From NCBI RefSeq assembly GCF_003063335.1, contig NZ_NERX01000009.1, positions 46,093 through 110,092 of the forward strand: a DNA stretch of 64,000 nt, given 5' to 3'. Positions 1-11,274 of this stretch are shown here, one piece after another. This stretch comes from Limnohabitans sp. MMS-10A-192 (GTDB lineage Bacteria > Pseudomonadota > Gammaproteobacteria > Burkholderiales > Burkholderiaceae_C). The notes beneath the pieces are model-generated. The model had not been told where the DNA came from. It did not search any database and was given only the letters and a program-made list of their open reading frames with translations. How positions within the stretch are numbered: the stretch's first letter is position 1; each line of letters starts with the position of its first letter. Both the position numbers and the translations under genes were made by a program.

Positions 1-2
1 GC

Positions 3-839
3 TTGTGGTGGGCGATTGTGTTGGCCATTGCCTGGGCCTTGGCGCTTGGGGCTTTGTTTGGTGGGTGGTTGCAGCGGCAGCACGCGGCAGACTTTGCGCA
101 CCTGTCGCCCCGTGCTTTGCGCGCCACCACCTATTTTTCAAGTGCGATTGGCGGTGCGTCCGAGATGACCTTGCTGTCCGAGCGCCATGGTGCGCGCACC
201 GACCTGGTGGCGGCCGCGCACAGTGTGCGCTTGCTGTGTGTGGTGATCGCGGTGCCTTTTGGCATGCAGTGGGCGCAACACCGCTGGGGCTTGCATGTGG
301 ACGCGAGCTTGCTGCCCGGTCCACGCCTGGCGCATTGGCCGGGCTTGCTCTGGCTGGCGCTGGCCACGGCGGCAGGTGCCGGTTTGATGGTGGTGGTCAA
401 GCGCACCAACCCATGGTTCATGGGGCCTTTGTTGGTCTCGATGGGCTTGACGCTGTCAGGGGTGGCGTGGTCGGCCGTTCCCAATGGCCTCTCGGATGCG
501 GCACAGCTGGTCATTGGCGTGAGCCTGGGTGTGCGCTTTCGGCGTGAATTCATCCACACCGCGCCGCAATGGTTGTTGTCGGTGGCCGGTGGCACTTTCC
601 TGATGATGGCGCTCTCATTGGGTTTTGGCTTGCTGATGGCCTGGCTGACGGGTCTGCACCCCGCCACTTTGATTTTGGGCACAGCGCCAGGCGGTATTGC
701 CGAGATGGCGATCACCGCCAAGGTCTTGCAACTGGGCGTGCCGGTGGTGACGGCGTTTCAGGTTTGCCGCCTGGTGGCGGTGCTGATGCTGGTGGGGCCG
801 ATGTTTCAGTGGGGGCTTGGCCGTAAAAAAACCGCCTGA
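3..839 (+). CDS. AbrB-type (PF05145) inner-membrane protein, 5' partial
   Basis: The reading frame is open to the window edge, so the true start lies upstream; the TTG at position 3 is only the first complete codon. The visible 278 residues are very hydrophobic, with about eight membrane segments. They carry the two glycine-rich repeats typical of the AbrB/ammonia-monooxygenase-like family: SSAIGGASEMT near residue 47 and GTAPGGIAEMA near residue 228. This internal duplication is diagnostic. The family is an integral membrane protein of uncertain role, not a DNA-binding AbrB. The stop codon sits in the loop of a terminator hairpin. Confidence 0.8.
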   Translation: MWWAIVLAIAWALALGALFGGWLQRQHAADFAHLSPRALRATTYFSSAIGGASEMTLLSERHGARTDLVAAAHSVRLLCVVIAVPFGMQWAQHRWGLHVDASLLPGPRLAHWPGLLWLALATAAGAGLMVVVKRTNPWFMGPLLVSMGLTLSGVAWSAVPNGLSDAAQLVIGVSLGVRFRREFIHTAPQWLLSVAGGTFLMMALSLGFGLLMAWLTGLHPATLILGTAPGGIAEMAITAKVLQLGVPVVTAFQVCRLVAVLMLVGPMFQWGLGRKKTA

Positions 840-851
840 AGGCGGTTTTTT
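825..851. terminator. Bidirectional rho-independent terminator
   Basis: ACCGCC (831-836), loop TGAA, GGCGGT (841-846), flanked by an A-run on the left and a T-run on the right, so it can terminate transcription in both directions. It lies between the convergent AbrB-type gene and the DUF3567 gene. The TGA stop of the former is in the loop. Confidence 0.9.
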
Positions 852-867
852 GCAGGTCGGTGGTTTC

Positions 868-1149
868 TCAGTGCACGACGACAGGCTGCTGAGCCAAGCC
901 GGTGTAGCCTTCCAGCGTGTCTTCGACTTCTTCCTGTGTGGGGGTGTGTTGCTGCCAGGCTTGGATTTGTTGCTGGAACATTTCGGCCCACGAGCCGTCC
1001 AGGTACACCTCTTTGCCGGAACGTTTGTCCACGATTTCAAAACCATGGCGTTCCAGCAGCGGCTTGCTGGTGGCGGGCGCGGCTTCTGCTGGCGCGTTGG
1101 CCAGCAAGTGCATCACGGCAAAGGTTTCAGATTCGTACAGCAAGTTCAT
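868..1149 (-). CDS. DUF3567 family protein
   Basis: A 93-residue soluble protein beginning MNLLYESE and ending QQPVVVH. The pattern HGFEIVDKRSGKEVYLDGSWAE followed by a helical C-terminus matches the small DUF3567 family restricted to Burkholderiales. The ATG at 1149 is chosen because it has a good Shine-Dalgarno (GGGAG) just upstream and the protein matches the family length; a longer frame upstream has no family similarity. Function unknown. It ends beside a bidirectional terminator. Confidence 0.85.
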   Translation of the reverse strand: MNLLYESETFAVMHLLANAPAEAAPATSKPLLERHGFEIVDKRSGKEVYLDGSWAEMFQQQIQAWQQHTPTQEEVEDTLEGYTGLAQQPVVVH

Positions 1150-1202
1150 GGTTTCATTCTCCCTCAAGTTCTGTGACTCATCTGGGGTTTTTTGAATGAA
1201 CT

Positions 1203-2357
1203 TCAAGGCGGTGTGGCTTTTGATGTCTGGGGCAAGGGCGGCAGCTTTTCTAAGCCGCGCAAATTCAGATCGATGAAGCTGCCGCTGACTTGTGTGATGC
1301 GAATGCGCACGGGCAGCCAATCGTGCTGAGCCGAGACCCAGAACTCGACTTTGGCGTCGAACCGGTTGCGCGGTTGGCACACCCATTTGACGGTGTTGAT
1401 CGATTGGCCGTCAACGTTGAGCGTTTCGGTTTGCTCGAACGTCAGCAACCAAGGCAGCGCGTCGCGCAAGGTGACGGTCTGGATTTGCAACCGGGCACCG
1501 GGGGTAAAACGCTCGGGTGAGCCAGCCATGGCAGCGGCCAGTTGGACGTACAAACTGATTTGGTCTTGCGCACCGGCGATCAAAGGGGCTTCTGGCGCGT
1601 TGCCGCTGAACACGATGCGGTTTTTCTCGCGGTCGAAATGCGCAGCGCGTTCGCCACGCCAGCTGTCCGAAAAGCGGCGAGGGGCCAGACCTGCGGCGGT
1701 GATGTCGCCCACACTGCGCCAATGGCGCGAGCCCACCAAAAAGGCTTTGACCGACAGGGTCAGTGCGTAGGCTTGGTCGTTGTGCTGCCAGTTCAGCTCG
1801 CCGCTGGCGTAATAGGTCAAGCCTTTTTCTTGGCCCGTGAGGTCGTACCGCAGCAAACTGGACGGGGGCAAGGCGCCCAAAGGGATGTGCGGCAACACCT
1901 CTGCCGGGGGCAGCGTCTGGGTGGGTTCGCTGGCAGCTTGTGGTGGCGCTGGCGTTGCGGGTGGCGGCTCGGGCGTGATGGCGGTTTCTGCTGTTGGCGT
2001 TGAAGCCTGCGCGATCTCTGCATCAGGCTCGGCAGGTGCGCTGACCCGCGGTTCTTCGGGCGGGGTTATGACGGGCGTTGGCGCAGCTTCTTGCGCAATG
2101 CGCGGGCGATGGGCTTTGGGTGGCGGTGCGACTGCAGGCGCTGGTGGCGTCGGGGGCGCGATCATGCGTGTTTGCAGAGGGCGCACTTGTGCCGATGCCC
2201 GGTCTGGCATCTGGAAATCCAGACTGCCCGACATGCCCAAAAAAACCGCCCCATGCACCAGCAGCATGATCACGGTCAGCCACGTCAGTGTGCGGCGCGA
2301 AGGGCCGCCTTTGCTGGCAATTTGGCGGGTAGGCGTTGTCACGGACTGGCTGTGCAT
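1203..2357 (-). CDS. DUF3108 domain protein with N-terminal TM anchor
   Basis: 384 residues. A short basic N-terminus is followed by one membrane segment (about residues 23-43, WLTVIMLLVHGAVFLG), a long Pro/Ala/Glu-rich linker (about 60-160) resembling TonB linkers, and a C-terminal periplasmic DUF3108 domain (LRYDLTGQEKGLTYYASGELNW onward). The start ATG shares one base with the TGA of the upstream IclR gene (TGATG), so the two are probably translationally coupled. DUF3108 proteins are predicted envelope proteins of unknown function. Confidence 0.8.
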   Translation of the reverse strand: MHSQSVTTPTRQIASKGGPSRRTLTWLTVIMLLVHGAVFLGMSGSLDFQMPDRASAQVRPLQTRMIAPPTPPAPAVAPPPKAHRPRIAQEAAPTPVITPPEEPRVSAPAEPDAEIAQASTPTAETAITPEPPPATPAPPQAASEPTQTLPPAEVLPHIPLGALPPSSLLRYDLTGQEKGLTYYASGELNWQHNDQAYALTLSVKAFLVGSRHWRSVGDITAAGLAPRRFSDSWRGERAAHFDREKNRIVFSGNAPEAPLIAGAQDQISLYVQLAAAMAGSPERFTPGARLQIQTVTLRDALPWLLTFEQTETLNVDGQSINTVKWVCQPRNRFDAKVEFWVSAQHDWLPVRIRITQVSGSFIDLNLRGLEKLPPLPQTSKATPP

Positions 2358-3178
2358 CAGGCCGTATGCCAGCCCAGATCGGCCGACAGTTGGACGGCGA
2401 ACTGCCGAAGTGCTTGCGCGGCGGGCCCTGTCCACTCGGCATTGAAGGTGGCCGAGGAGCCCAGCGCGACCACGCCCAGCGCGAGGTGCCCATCGGCGTC
2501 GAAAACAGGCGCACAAAATCCGGAGATGCCCGGCAGCAAGACGTTCACCACGCGGCCCAAGCCTTGTTCCCGGGTTTCTTGCAGGATGGCTTTGACCTGC
2601 GCTGCCGTGCCGGGCAAGTCGCTGCGTCCAAGTTTGCGGGTCAAGGCCAGTTCGGCCTCGATCATGGGGAGGGCTTTGTCGGCGCTGCCACCATGGCCCA
2701 CAAAGGCGGCAAAGCAACGGCCTGTGGCCGACGACAGCAAAGGCATCACATCGCCCAATCGCAAATTGACGGATGCGGCCATGGGTGACTCTTGCCAATG
2801 CACCAGGGTCGGGCCGTGGTTGCCCCAGACGGCCAATGCCAAGGTGTGGCCGATTTCTTCCATCAGAGCGGGCAGGCGTTCGCGTGCCATTTTCACGGCG
2901 TCCAGCCGCGACAGTGTGGCCAAGCCCAAGCGCAGTGTCGCAGGGCCCAATTCGTAGCGGGTGCTGGTGCTGTCTTGCACCACCAGACCCAGCCGCTGGA
3001 AGCTGACCAGGTAGCGGTGGGCCTTGGCCGCGCTCATGCCGGCTGCAGAGGCCAGGTCGCGCAGCATCAGGGGGCCAGGGGCTTGGGCCAGCACGTCCAG
3101 CAAGGCAAAACCTACTTCGACCGACTGGATGCCGGCGCGTTCCTTGCCTTCTTCGGCGGGGTTGGTGTCTGTGGCCAT
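2357..3178 (-). CDS. IclR family transcriptional regulator
   Basis: 273 residues from the ATG at 3178. The N-terminal winged helix-turn-helix is at about residues 17-75 (SVEVGFALLDVLAQAPGPL, MSAAKAHRYLVSFQRLGLV), followed by the IclR effector-binding domain (GHTLALAVWGNHGPTLVHWQ, ATGRCFAAF, GISGFCAPVFDADG). It is divergent from the fumarylacetoacetate-hydrolase-family gene, and an inverted repeat lies between them, so it probably regulates that gene and itself. An in-frame TTG 15 bases upstream is a possible alternative start. Its last base overlaps the DUF3108 start. Confidence 0.88.
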   Translation of the reverse strand: MATDTNPAEEGKERAGIQSVEVGFALLDVLAQAPGPLMLRDLASAAGMSAAKAHRYLVSFQRLGLVVQDSTSTRYELGPATLRLGLATLSRLDAVKMARERLPALMEEIGHTLALAVWGNHGPTLVHWQESPMAASVNLRLGDVMPLLSSATGRCFAAFVGHGGSADKALPMIEAELALTRKLGRSDLPGTAAQVKAILQETREQGLGRVVNVLLPGISGFCAPVFDADGHLALGVVALGSSATFNAEWTGPAAQALRQFAVQLSADLGWHTA

Positions 3179-3196
3179 ATCGTCTAGAATCAAGTT

Positions 3197-3212
3197 TCGT
3201 TTAGTTAAACGA
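3197..3212. promoter_or_regulatory. Putative IclR operator in divergent intergenic region
   Basis: TCGTTTAGTTAAACGA: perfect 7-bp arms around a 2-bp centre, followed by a further half-site (GTTTAAC, 3213-3219). It sits 18 bp upstream of the iclR start codon and 68 bp upstream of the divergent gene. IclR regulators usually autoregulate from such palindromes; the assignment is inference. Confidence 0.55.
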
Positions 3213-3280
3213 GTTTAACAATGCGTAATTTGTGAGCTGACTCACTGTAGCGCATCGCGACACAAACGGACACACACAAC

Positions 3281-4291
3281 ATGAAATTGGCGACATACAA
3301 AGACGGCTCACGCGATGGTCAACTGGTGGTGGTTTCGCGTGATTTGAGCACAGCCCATTATGCGACCGGCATCGCGACCAAAATGCAGCAAGTGCTGGAC
3401 GATTGGAACTTCCTGGCGCCTCAATTGGAAGACCTGTACACCACGCTCAACCAAGGCAAATCACGTCATGCCTTCCCGTTTGACCCTGAGCAGTGCATGG
3501 CGCCTTTGCCACGCGCCTACCAGTGGGCCGATGGCTCGGCCTACATCAACCACGTGGAGTTGGTGCGCGCAGCCCGCAACTCCGAAGTGCCCAGCAGCTT
3601 TTACACCGACCCGCTGATGTACCAGGGTGGCAGCGATGACTTCATCGGTCCACGCGACCCGGTGGTGTGCGCCAACGAGGCCTTCGGCATCGACTTTGAA
3701 GCTGAGATCGCCGTCATCACCGCCGATGTGCCCATGCAAACCAGCGCCGACGATGCCATCGACGCCGTGCGCTTGGTCATGCTGGCCAACGACGTGAGCC
3801 TGCGCAACTTGATCCCGAATGAGCTGGCCAAAGGCTTTGGCTTCTTCCAGAGCAAACCGGCCACCGCCTTCAGTCCCGTGGCCGTGACGCCCGATGAGCT
3901 GGGCGACGCTTGGCAAGGCGGCCGCGTGCACCTGACGCTGCAGTCCACCTGGAACGGCCGCAAAGTGGGCATGTGCGAAGCCGGCCCCGAGATGACTTTC
4001 CACTTCGGCCAGTTGATCGCCCACATCTGCAAAACGCGCAACGTGCGCGCAGGCTCCATCGTGGGCAGCGGCACGGTGAGCAACAAAAGCGTGGAAGTGA
4101 AAGGCAAACCCGAGTGGCCCAAGGGCTACAGCTGCATCGCCGAAAAACGCGCCATCGAAACCATCCTGGACGGCAAGCCCTCCACCGAGTTCATGAAGTT
4201 CGGCGACACCATCCGCATCGAGATGAAAGGCCAAAACGGCGAGAGTTTGTTTGGCGCGATCGAGCAGGAAATCGTGCCGCTCGAAGGCTGA
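3281..4291 (+). CDS. Fumarylacetoacetate hydrolase family protein
   Basis: 336 residues. The C-terminal FAH fold is clear. The metal-ligand pattern E-x-E occurs in IDFEAEIAVI, a downstream Asp in LANDVSLRNL, and the family signature near GSIVGSGTVSNK. Family members hydrolyse C-C bonds or decarboxylate/isomerise beta-keto acids in aromatic catabolism using a divalent metal. The long N-terminal part (about 100 residues) resembles the tyrosine/homogentisate-pathway type rather than the short homologues. It is monocistronic, divergent from an IclR regulator, and its stop abuts that of the convergent hydrolase. The exact substrate cannot be told from sequence. Confidence 0.85.
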   Translation: MKLATYKDGSRDGQLVVVSRDLSTAHYATGIATKMQQVLDDWNFLAPQLEDLYTTLNQGKSRHAFPFDPEQCMAPLPRAYQWADGSAYINHVELVRAARNSEVPSSFYTDPLMYQGGSDDFIGPRDPVVCANEAFGIDFEAEIAVITADVPMQTSADDAIDAVRLVMLANDVSLRNLIPNELAKGFGFFQSKPATAFSPVAVTPDELGDAWQGGRVHLTLQSTWNGRKVGMCEAGPEMTFHFGQLIAHICKTRNVRAGSIVGSGTVSNKSVEVKGKPEWPKGYSCIAEKRAIETILDGKPSTEFMKFGDTIRIEMKGQNGESLFGAIEQEIVPLEG

Positions 4292-5008
4292 TTACTGCTT
4301 TAGCCAGCGTAAAAAATGTTCGACAACGGCCTCTGGCTTTTCCATCATCATCATGTGACCTGAGCCAGCCAACACCTGCACGGTGGGGTGGGCCGGGATC
4401 AGGTTGGCCATGGCTTCATGTTGTTTTGGGCTGGCCCAGGTGTCGAATTCGCCAGCCATCAGCAAGGTGGGTACACGCAGCTGTTGCAACACATCTCTGG
4501 CATCAGGGCGCGACAGCAGGGCCTGGATCTGGCGCTTGAAAACGTCCTCTGACTTGCGCTCGAACATGTGGACAACCTCTTCAATCAGTGCCGCATCGGT
4601 CAGACGCAAAGGTGCCACCATGTTCTGCACCCAGGTTTGAGCCATCATCCGCACGCCACAGCGCTGCGCCACATCCAGTAAGGCTTGTCTCGTCTGGACT
4701 TCTCTCTCGCCTGCTTCACCAGCTTCTTTGGGGCGGTAACCCGTGCCCAGCAAGGCCAGTGCCAGCACGCGCTCAGGCGCAAGCCGCACAATCTCCAATG
4801 CCACACGACCGCCCATAGAGTGCCCGGCCAAGTGAAAGGATGGGGGGGCTGTGTCCAGAATCTGCTGGGCCATCAAGACGAGCGAATCGGCGGGTCCATG
4901 ATCCACAACATTGACCAGGGCATGCTCCTGCAAGCTTGGCAACATGGGCGCCCAAGATGCGGCATCGCACATCAAGCCAGGCACAAGAATCAAATGCGGT
5001 GTGGTCAT
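4292..5008 (-). CDS. Alpha/beta fold hydrolase
   Basis: 238 residues. It has an oxyanion-hole HG-like segment (LVPGLMCDAASW), a nucleophile elbow GHSMGG (Ser near residue 64), an acid Asp in GEFDTWASP and a C-terminal catalytic His in GSGHMMMMEKPE, giving a complete catalytic triad of the MhpC/BioH-like superfamily. No signal peptide, so it is cytoplasmic. Substrate unknown. It is convergent with the FAH-family gene with no intergenic base. Confidence 0.82.
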   Translation of the reverse strand: MTTPHLILVPGLMCDAASWAPMLPSLQEHALVNVVDHGPADSLVLMAQQILDTAPPSFHLAGHSMGGRVALEIVRLAPERVLALALLGTGYRPKEAGEAGEREVQTRQALLDVAQRCGVRMMAQTWVQNMVAPLRLTDAALIEEVVHMFERKSEDVFKRQIQALLSRPDARDVLQQLRVPTLLMAGEFDTWASPKQHEAMANLIPAHPTVQVLAGSGHMMMMEKPEAVVEHFLRWLKQ

Positions 5009-5124
5009 GGGGTCCTTTTGGGGCGTGCTCAGACGGTGATGGGGAGATCATGCACGACCCCGATGGGCCTTTATCGTGTTGCAAATTCGGCTGGTGTGGG
5101 TCGCTGCGAAGCGTTAAAACACCA

Positions 5125-5150
5125 TTTGCGCTTCAAGATTGAAGCGCAAA
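5125..5150. repeat. Perfect 11-bp inverted repeat (hairpin)
   Basis: TTTGCGCTTCA, loop AGAT, TGAAGCGCAAA. It lies in the 247-bp gap between gatB and the upstream end of the hydrolase gene. No T-run follows on either strand, so it is not a classical terminator. Confidence 0.6.
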
Positions 5151-5201
5151 ACCCTGAAATACACTTCTTGCCTATCTGGGAGTCCCATCATTGGCTTGAA
5201 T

Positions 5202-5241
5202 GACAAACAACAAAGAGGCAGATGTCCCTTTGTTGTTTGTC
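5202..5241. repeat. Perfect 14-bp inverted repeat downstream of gatB
   Basis: GACAAACAACAAAG (5202-5215) and its exact reverse complement (5228-5241), separated by 12 bases. It lies 15 bp beyond the gatB stop codon, so it may end or stabilise the gatCAB transcript; no U-tract follows on the minus strand. Confidence 0.6.
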
Positions 5242-5255
5242 GGGAATGTGTGTAT

Positions 5256-6707
<1,452 letters not shown>

Positions 6708-6708
6708 G

Positions 6709-8169
6709 TCAGATGCCCTCCGGCTTGCGAAGGTGGAAATCGGTGGCTTGTTGCAGTCGGTGCGCGGCGTTGAGCAACTGGGCTTCTTTGAAGTAGTTGC
6801 CAATCAACTGCAAACCCACGGGCATGTTGCCCGCGCCAAAGCCTGCGGGCACGCTCATGCCGGGCAGACCTGCCAGCGATGCAGGCAGCGTGAAGATGTC
6901 GGCCAAATAGTCGGCCACCGGGTCGTTGGCGTTTTCGCCAAACTTCCAGGCCACCGAGGGGGCCACGGGGCCAGCGATGACGTCGCATTCTTTGAACGCG
7001 TTCTGGAAGTCGTCGGCGATCATGCGGCGGATTTTTTGGGCTTGCAGATAGTAGGCGTCGTAATACCCATGGGAGAGCACATAGGCGCCCGTCATGATGC
7101 GGCGCTTGACCTCGTTGCCAAAGCCTTCGGCGCGGGTCTTTTTGTACATGTCCACCAGGTCGGTGTAGTCCTTGGCGCGGTGGCCGAACTTCACGCCGTC
7201 AAAGCGGCTGAGGTTGGAGCTGGCTTCGGCCGGGGCAATGATGTAGTAGACCGGAATGGACAACTCGGTGCGCGGCAAGCTGATGGGCACCAGCTTGGCG
7301 CCCAGTTTTTCGTACTCGCTCAAAGCACCATCGACGGCAGCGCGCACATCGGCGTGCAGGCCTTCGCCAAAGAACTCTTTGGGAATGCCAATGCGCAGGC
7401 CTTCGAGTGAGTGGTTCAGCGATGCGCTGAAGTCTTCGCTGGGCATGTCCAGCGAGGTGGAGTCGCGGTCGATGTCGCCACCGCACATGGCGCTCAGCAA
7501 CAGGGCGCAGTCTTCGGCGCTGCGGGCCATGGGGCCAGCTTGGTCCAGGCTCGAGGCGTAGGCGATCAGCCCAAAGCGTGATGCGCGGCCATAGGTCGGT
7601 TTGATGCCGGTGATGCCGCAAAAGCTGGCAGGTTGGCGTATCGAGCCGCCGGTGTCGGTGCCGGTGGCGGCGGGGGCCAGGCCTGCTGCCACAGCCGCTG
7701 CGCTGCCGCCGGACGAGCCGCCGGGCACGCGGGCTGTGTCCCAGGGGTTTTGCACCGGGCCATAGGCCGAGTTTTCGTTGGCCGAACCCATGGCGAATTC
7801 GTCGCAGTTGAGCTTGCCCAAGGTGACCATGCCCGCTGTGCGCAGGCGCTGGACCACGGTGGCGTCAAAGGGCGAACGGTAGCCGCTCAGGATTTTGGAG
7901 CCTGCGGTGGTGGCGAACTCGCGGGTGACGAACACGTCCTTGTGCGCCACGGGCACGCCTTCCAGCGGGCCGGCTGTGCCGTCGGCCAGTTTGGCGTCCG
8001 AGGCGCGGGCCTGGGCCAGCGTCACTTCGCTGTCGATGTCCAAAAAGGCGTTGTGCGGGTTGCCGCCCATGCGGGCCAGAAAGCGCGTGGCCACTTCGAC
8101 GGCACTGACTTCTTTGGTCTGTAAAAGGCTGGCCAGCGCTTTCACGCTGAGGTTGTGCAGATCACTCAT
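6709..8169 (-). CDS. gatA: Aspartyl/glutamyl-tRNA(Asn/Gln) amidotransferase subunit A
   Basis: 486 residues, the usual length. It is an amidase-signature enzyme: the catalytic Lys is in [10 protein letters not shown], the cis-Ser and nucleophile Ser are in [10 protein letters not shown] and [12 protein letters not shown]. It generates ammonia from glutamine for transfer to the GatB active site. The start ATG at 8169 is 3 bases after the gatC stop, so it is in one operon with gatC and gatB. Confidence 0.97.
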   Translation of the reverse strand: MSDLHNLSVKALASLLQTKEVSAVEVATRFLARMGGNPHNAFLDIDSEVTLAQARASDAKLADGTAGPLEGVPVAHKDVFVTREFATTAGSKILSGYRSPFDATVVQRLRTAGMVTLGKLNCDEFAMGSANENSAYGPVQNPWDTARVPGGSSGGSAAAVAAGLAPAATGTDTGGSIRQPASFCGITGIKPTYGRASRFGLIAYASSLDQAGPMARSAEDCALLLSAMCGGDIDRDSTSLDMPSEDFSASLNHSLEGLRIGIPKEFFGEGLHADVRAAVDGALSEYEKLGAKLVPISLPRTELSIPVYYIIAPAEASSNLSRFDGVKFGHRAKDYTDLVDMYKKTRAEGFGNEVKRRIMTGAYVLSHGYYDAYYLQAQKIRRMIADDFQNAFKECDVIAGPVAPSVAWKFGENANDPVADYLADIFTLPASLAGLPGMSVPAGFGAGNMPVGLQLIGNYFKEAQLLNAAHRLQQATDFHLRKPEGI

Positions 8170-8172
8170 GGC

Positions 8173-8472
8173 TTACTCGATGACTTTGGGAACCAGAAAC
8201 AGGCCGCGCTCGACGGCGGGGGCGCTTTGCTGGTTCAAATCGCGTTGGTTGGGCTCGCTGGCCACGTCTGGGCGCAGGCGCAGCGTGATGTCCTGGATGG
8301 CCGCTACCGGGTGGGCCATGGGGGTGATGCCGGTGGTGTCGACCGCCTGCATGGCTTGAACGATGCCAAAAAAGCCATTGATTTGAGAGAGCATGCGCTC
8401 ACTTTCTTCGGGCTTGAGCTCCAGACGGGCGAGGTTCGCGATCCGGGCAATATCCTGCGGGGTCAGGGACAT
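8173..8472 (-). CDS. gatC: Aspartyl/glutamyl-tRNA(Asn/Gln) amidotransferase subunit C
   Basis: 99 residues, starting [19 protein letters not shown] and carrying the conserved GITPMAHP and LRPDV motifs of GatC, the small wrapping subunit that holds GatA and GatB together. First gene of gatCAB; divergent from mreB across a 212-bp gap. Confidence 0.95.
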   Translation of the reverse strand: MSLTPQDIARIANLARLELKPEESERMLSQINGFFGIVQAMQAVDTTGITPMAHPVAAIQDITLRLRPDVASEPNQRDLNQQSAPAVERGLFLVPKVIE

Positions 8473-8583
8473 GGTTTGAAAAGAGTTGTAAAGGTCAAAT
8501 TTTTTCCGGGCCCTAGGGTGAACAAACGTACGCCTTTGACCAGGGGATCGGGTATTATCCTGTGTTTACTGCAGCGTCAAGAA

Positions 8584-8602
8584 CGGTCTTCGCGCAAGAC
8601 CG
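8584..8602. promoter_or_regulatory. Hairpin in the mreB leader / gatC-mreB divergent region
   Basis: The 8473-8684 gap must hold promoters for both gatCAB and mreBCD. It contains a 7-bp stem CGGTCTT/AAGACCG with a 5-base loop and a -10-like TATTAT at 8553-8558, but no well-spaced -35 partner was found, so the promoter positions are uncertain. Confidence 0.35.
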
Positions 8603-8621
8603 CACGCTATCCCAGATTTGA

Positions 8622-9728
<1,107 letters not shown>

Positions 9729-9800
9729 AGCACGTGCGGGCCTGCACCACGCAGGTCCTCCACGGTCTTTCTTCAAATCTGAATCCGGTGCATCCCGACT

Positions 9801-10754
9801 ATGGCTCTGGATACCTTTGAGCGCAGTGTGCCGCCGATCTTTCGGCATGGCTTGTCCGCAACTTCCAAACTGGTGCTGTTGGCTTTGTTGTCCATTTTGC
9901 TGATGGCGGCGGACCACCGACTCAAAATTTCTTACCCCGTGCGTGCGGGCATCACCATGGTGTTGGCGCCTTTGCAGTGGTTGTCTTTGCAGCCGAGCCG
10001 TTTGGGTCATGCGGTGGGCGATTATTTTGTGGACCTGGATGAGGCCCGGGATGCCGCGCAAAGTTTCCAGACGCGGTCTATATCGCAAACCCAACGCTTG
10101 CAGCAAGTGGAGCAACTCCTGCAGGAGAACAAGCAACTGCGCGAATTGCTGGATTTGCGGAAAGATTTCTCAGGCCCCTCCAAGCCTGTTCAAGTTTTGT
10201 ACGGAACCACCGATGCTTACAGTGAGCGTGTGGTGGTCGATCGTGGGCAATTGGCAGGCATTGAGCCAGGCTCTGCCGTGATCGATGCGGCCGGTGTCTT
10301 TGGGCAAGTCACACGTGTATACCCTTTGGTCAGCGAAGTCACCATGCTCACTGATCGAGGACAAAGCATTCCCGTGATGAACGCCCGTACAGGGACTCGC
10401 CATGTGGCCAATGGTGACCCCGGTACTTTGGGTGGGTCTTTGGAGCTGAAGTTTGTGCCTGCAGGTGCGGACATGAAGCAAGGTGACTTGTTGACCACCA
10501 GTGGTATTGATGGGGTCTACCCGGCGGGTTTGCATGTCGGCACCATTGTTCAAATTGACCGCCGCGTTGACTCCTCTTTTGCGAGGGTTCATGCTAAACC
10601 CATGGCCGTTTCGCGAGGACGTCATTTGCTGGTGCTTTCGCCGGTAAAAGACTGGCCTGCGCCACCCGCACCGGTGGTGCCGGTGCCAACCAGTGGCAAA
10701 CACAAATCGAGCGCTACGGCCGCCGCCGGACAAGCGACAGGAGGCAAACCATGA
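9801..10754 (+). CDS. mreC: Rod shape-determining protein MreC
   Basis: 317 residues. A short cytoplasmic N-terminus is followed by one membrane helix (about 25-45), a coiled coil (about 85-120, QTQRLQQVEQLLQENKQLRELL) and the periplasmic beta-barrel domain (VVDRGQLAGIEPGSAVID, VMNARTGTRHVANGDPG). The tail after about residue 280 is Pro/Ala-rich and low complexity. It bridges MreB to periplasmic wall synthases. Its TGA overlaps the mreD ATG (ATGA). Confidence 0.95.
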   Translation: MALDTFERSVPPIFRHGLSATSKLVLLALLSILLMAADHRLKISYPVRAGITMVLAPLQWLSLQPSRLGHAVGDYFVDLDEARDAAQSFQTRSISQTQRLQQVEQLLQENKQLRELLDLRKDFSGPSKPVQVLYGTTDAYSERVVVDRGQLAGIEPGSAVIDAAGVFGQVTRVYPLVSEVTMLTDRGQSIPVMNARTGTRHVANGDPGTLGGSLELKFVPAGADMKQGDLLTTSGIDGVYPAGLHVGTIVQIDRRVDSSFARVHAKPMAVSRGRHLLVLSPVKDWPAPPAPVVPVPTSGKHKSSATAAAGQATGGKP

Positions 10755-11272
10755 TCATGCCCGCAGGTCGGCCACTCCTGTTGCCCGTCAACCCTCGTTT
10801 CATTGCATTCACCTTGGTGTTGGCATTGCTCGTGAACATGCTGTTGGGTTTGTCTGGCATGCGCTGGCTGCCAGATGTGTTGGCCATCGTTGTGGTGTTT
10901 TGGAATGTTCACCAACCGCGACGTGTAGGTTTGCTGCTTGCTTTTGTTCTGGGATTGGCGCTGGATGTGCACGAGTCTGCGTTGCTGGGTCAAAACGCTT
11001 TGTCCTATGTGGTGTTGAGCAGCATCGCTTTGGCTATCCAGCGTCGCTTGTTGTGGTTTCCCCTGCGTGAGCAAGCTTTGCAGATCGTGCCTCTTTTCAT
11101 CGTTGCAGCTTTGGTGGAGTGGATCACGCGCTTGATCGTTCAAGACGCTTGGCCTCATTGGAGTCAGCTGTTTTCACCCCTGTTGCAAGCGACGTTGTGG
11201 CCCTTGGTCGGGGCTTTGTTGCTGGCGCCGCAAAGACGTGCCTTTGCACCTGACGACATTCGTCCACTTTGA
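10751..11272 (+). CDS. mreD: Rod shape-determining protein MreD
   Basis: 173 residues with about five membrane segments (IAFTLVLALLVNMLLGL, VLAIVVVFWNVH, GLLLAFVLGLALDVHESALLGQNAL and others). The motif LDVHESALLGQNALSY is characteristic of MreD, the inner-membrane component of the elongasome. It overlaps mreC by 4 bases and nearly overlaps mrdA, indicating a single transcript. Confidence 0.93.
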   Translation: MIMPAGRPLLLPVNPRFIAFTLVLALLVNMLLGLSGMRWLPDVLAIVVVFWNVHQPRRVGLLLAFVLGLALDVHESALLGQNALSYVVLSSIALAIQRRLLWFPLREQALQIVPLFIVAALVEWITRLIVQDAWPHWSQLFSPLLQATLWPLVGALLLAPQRRAFAPDDIRPL

Positions 11273-11274
11273 CC

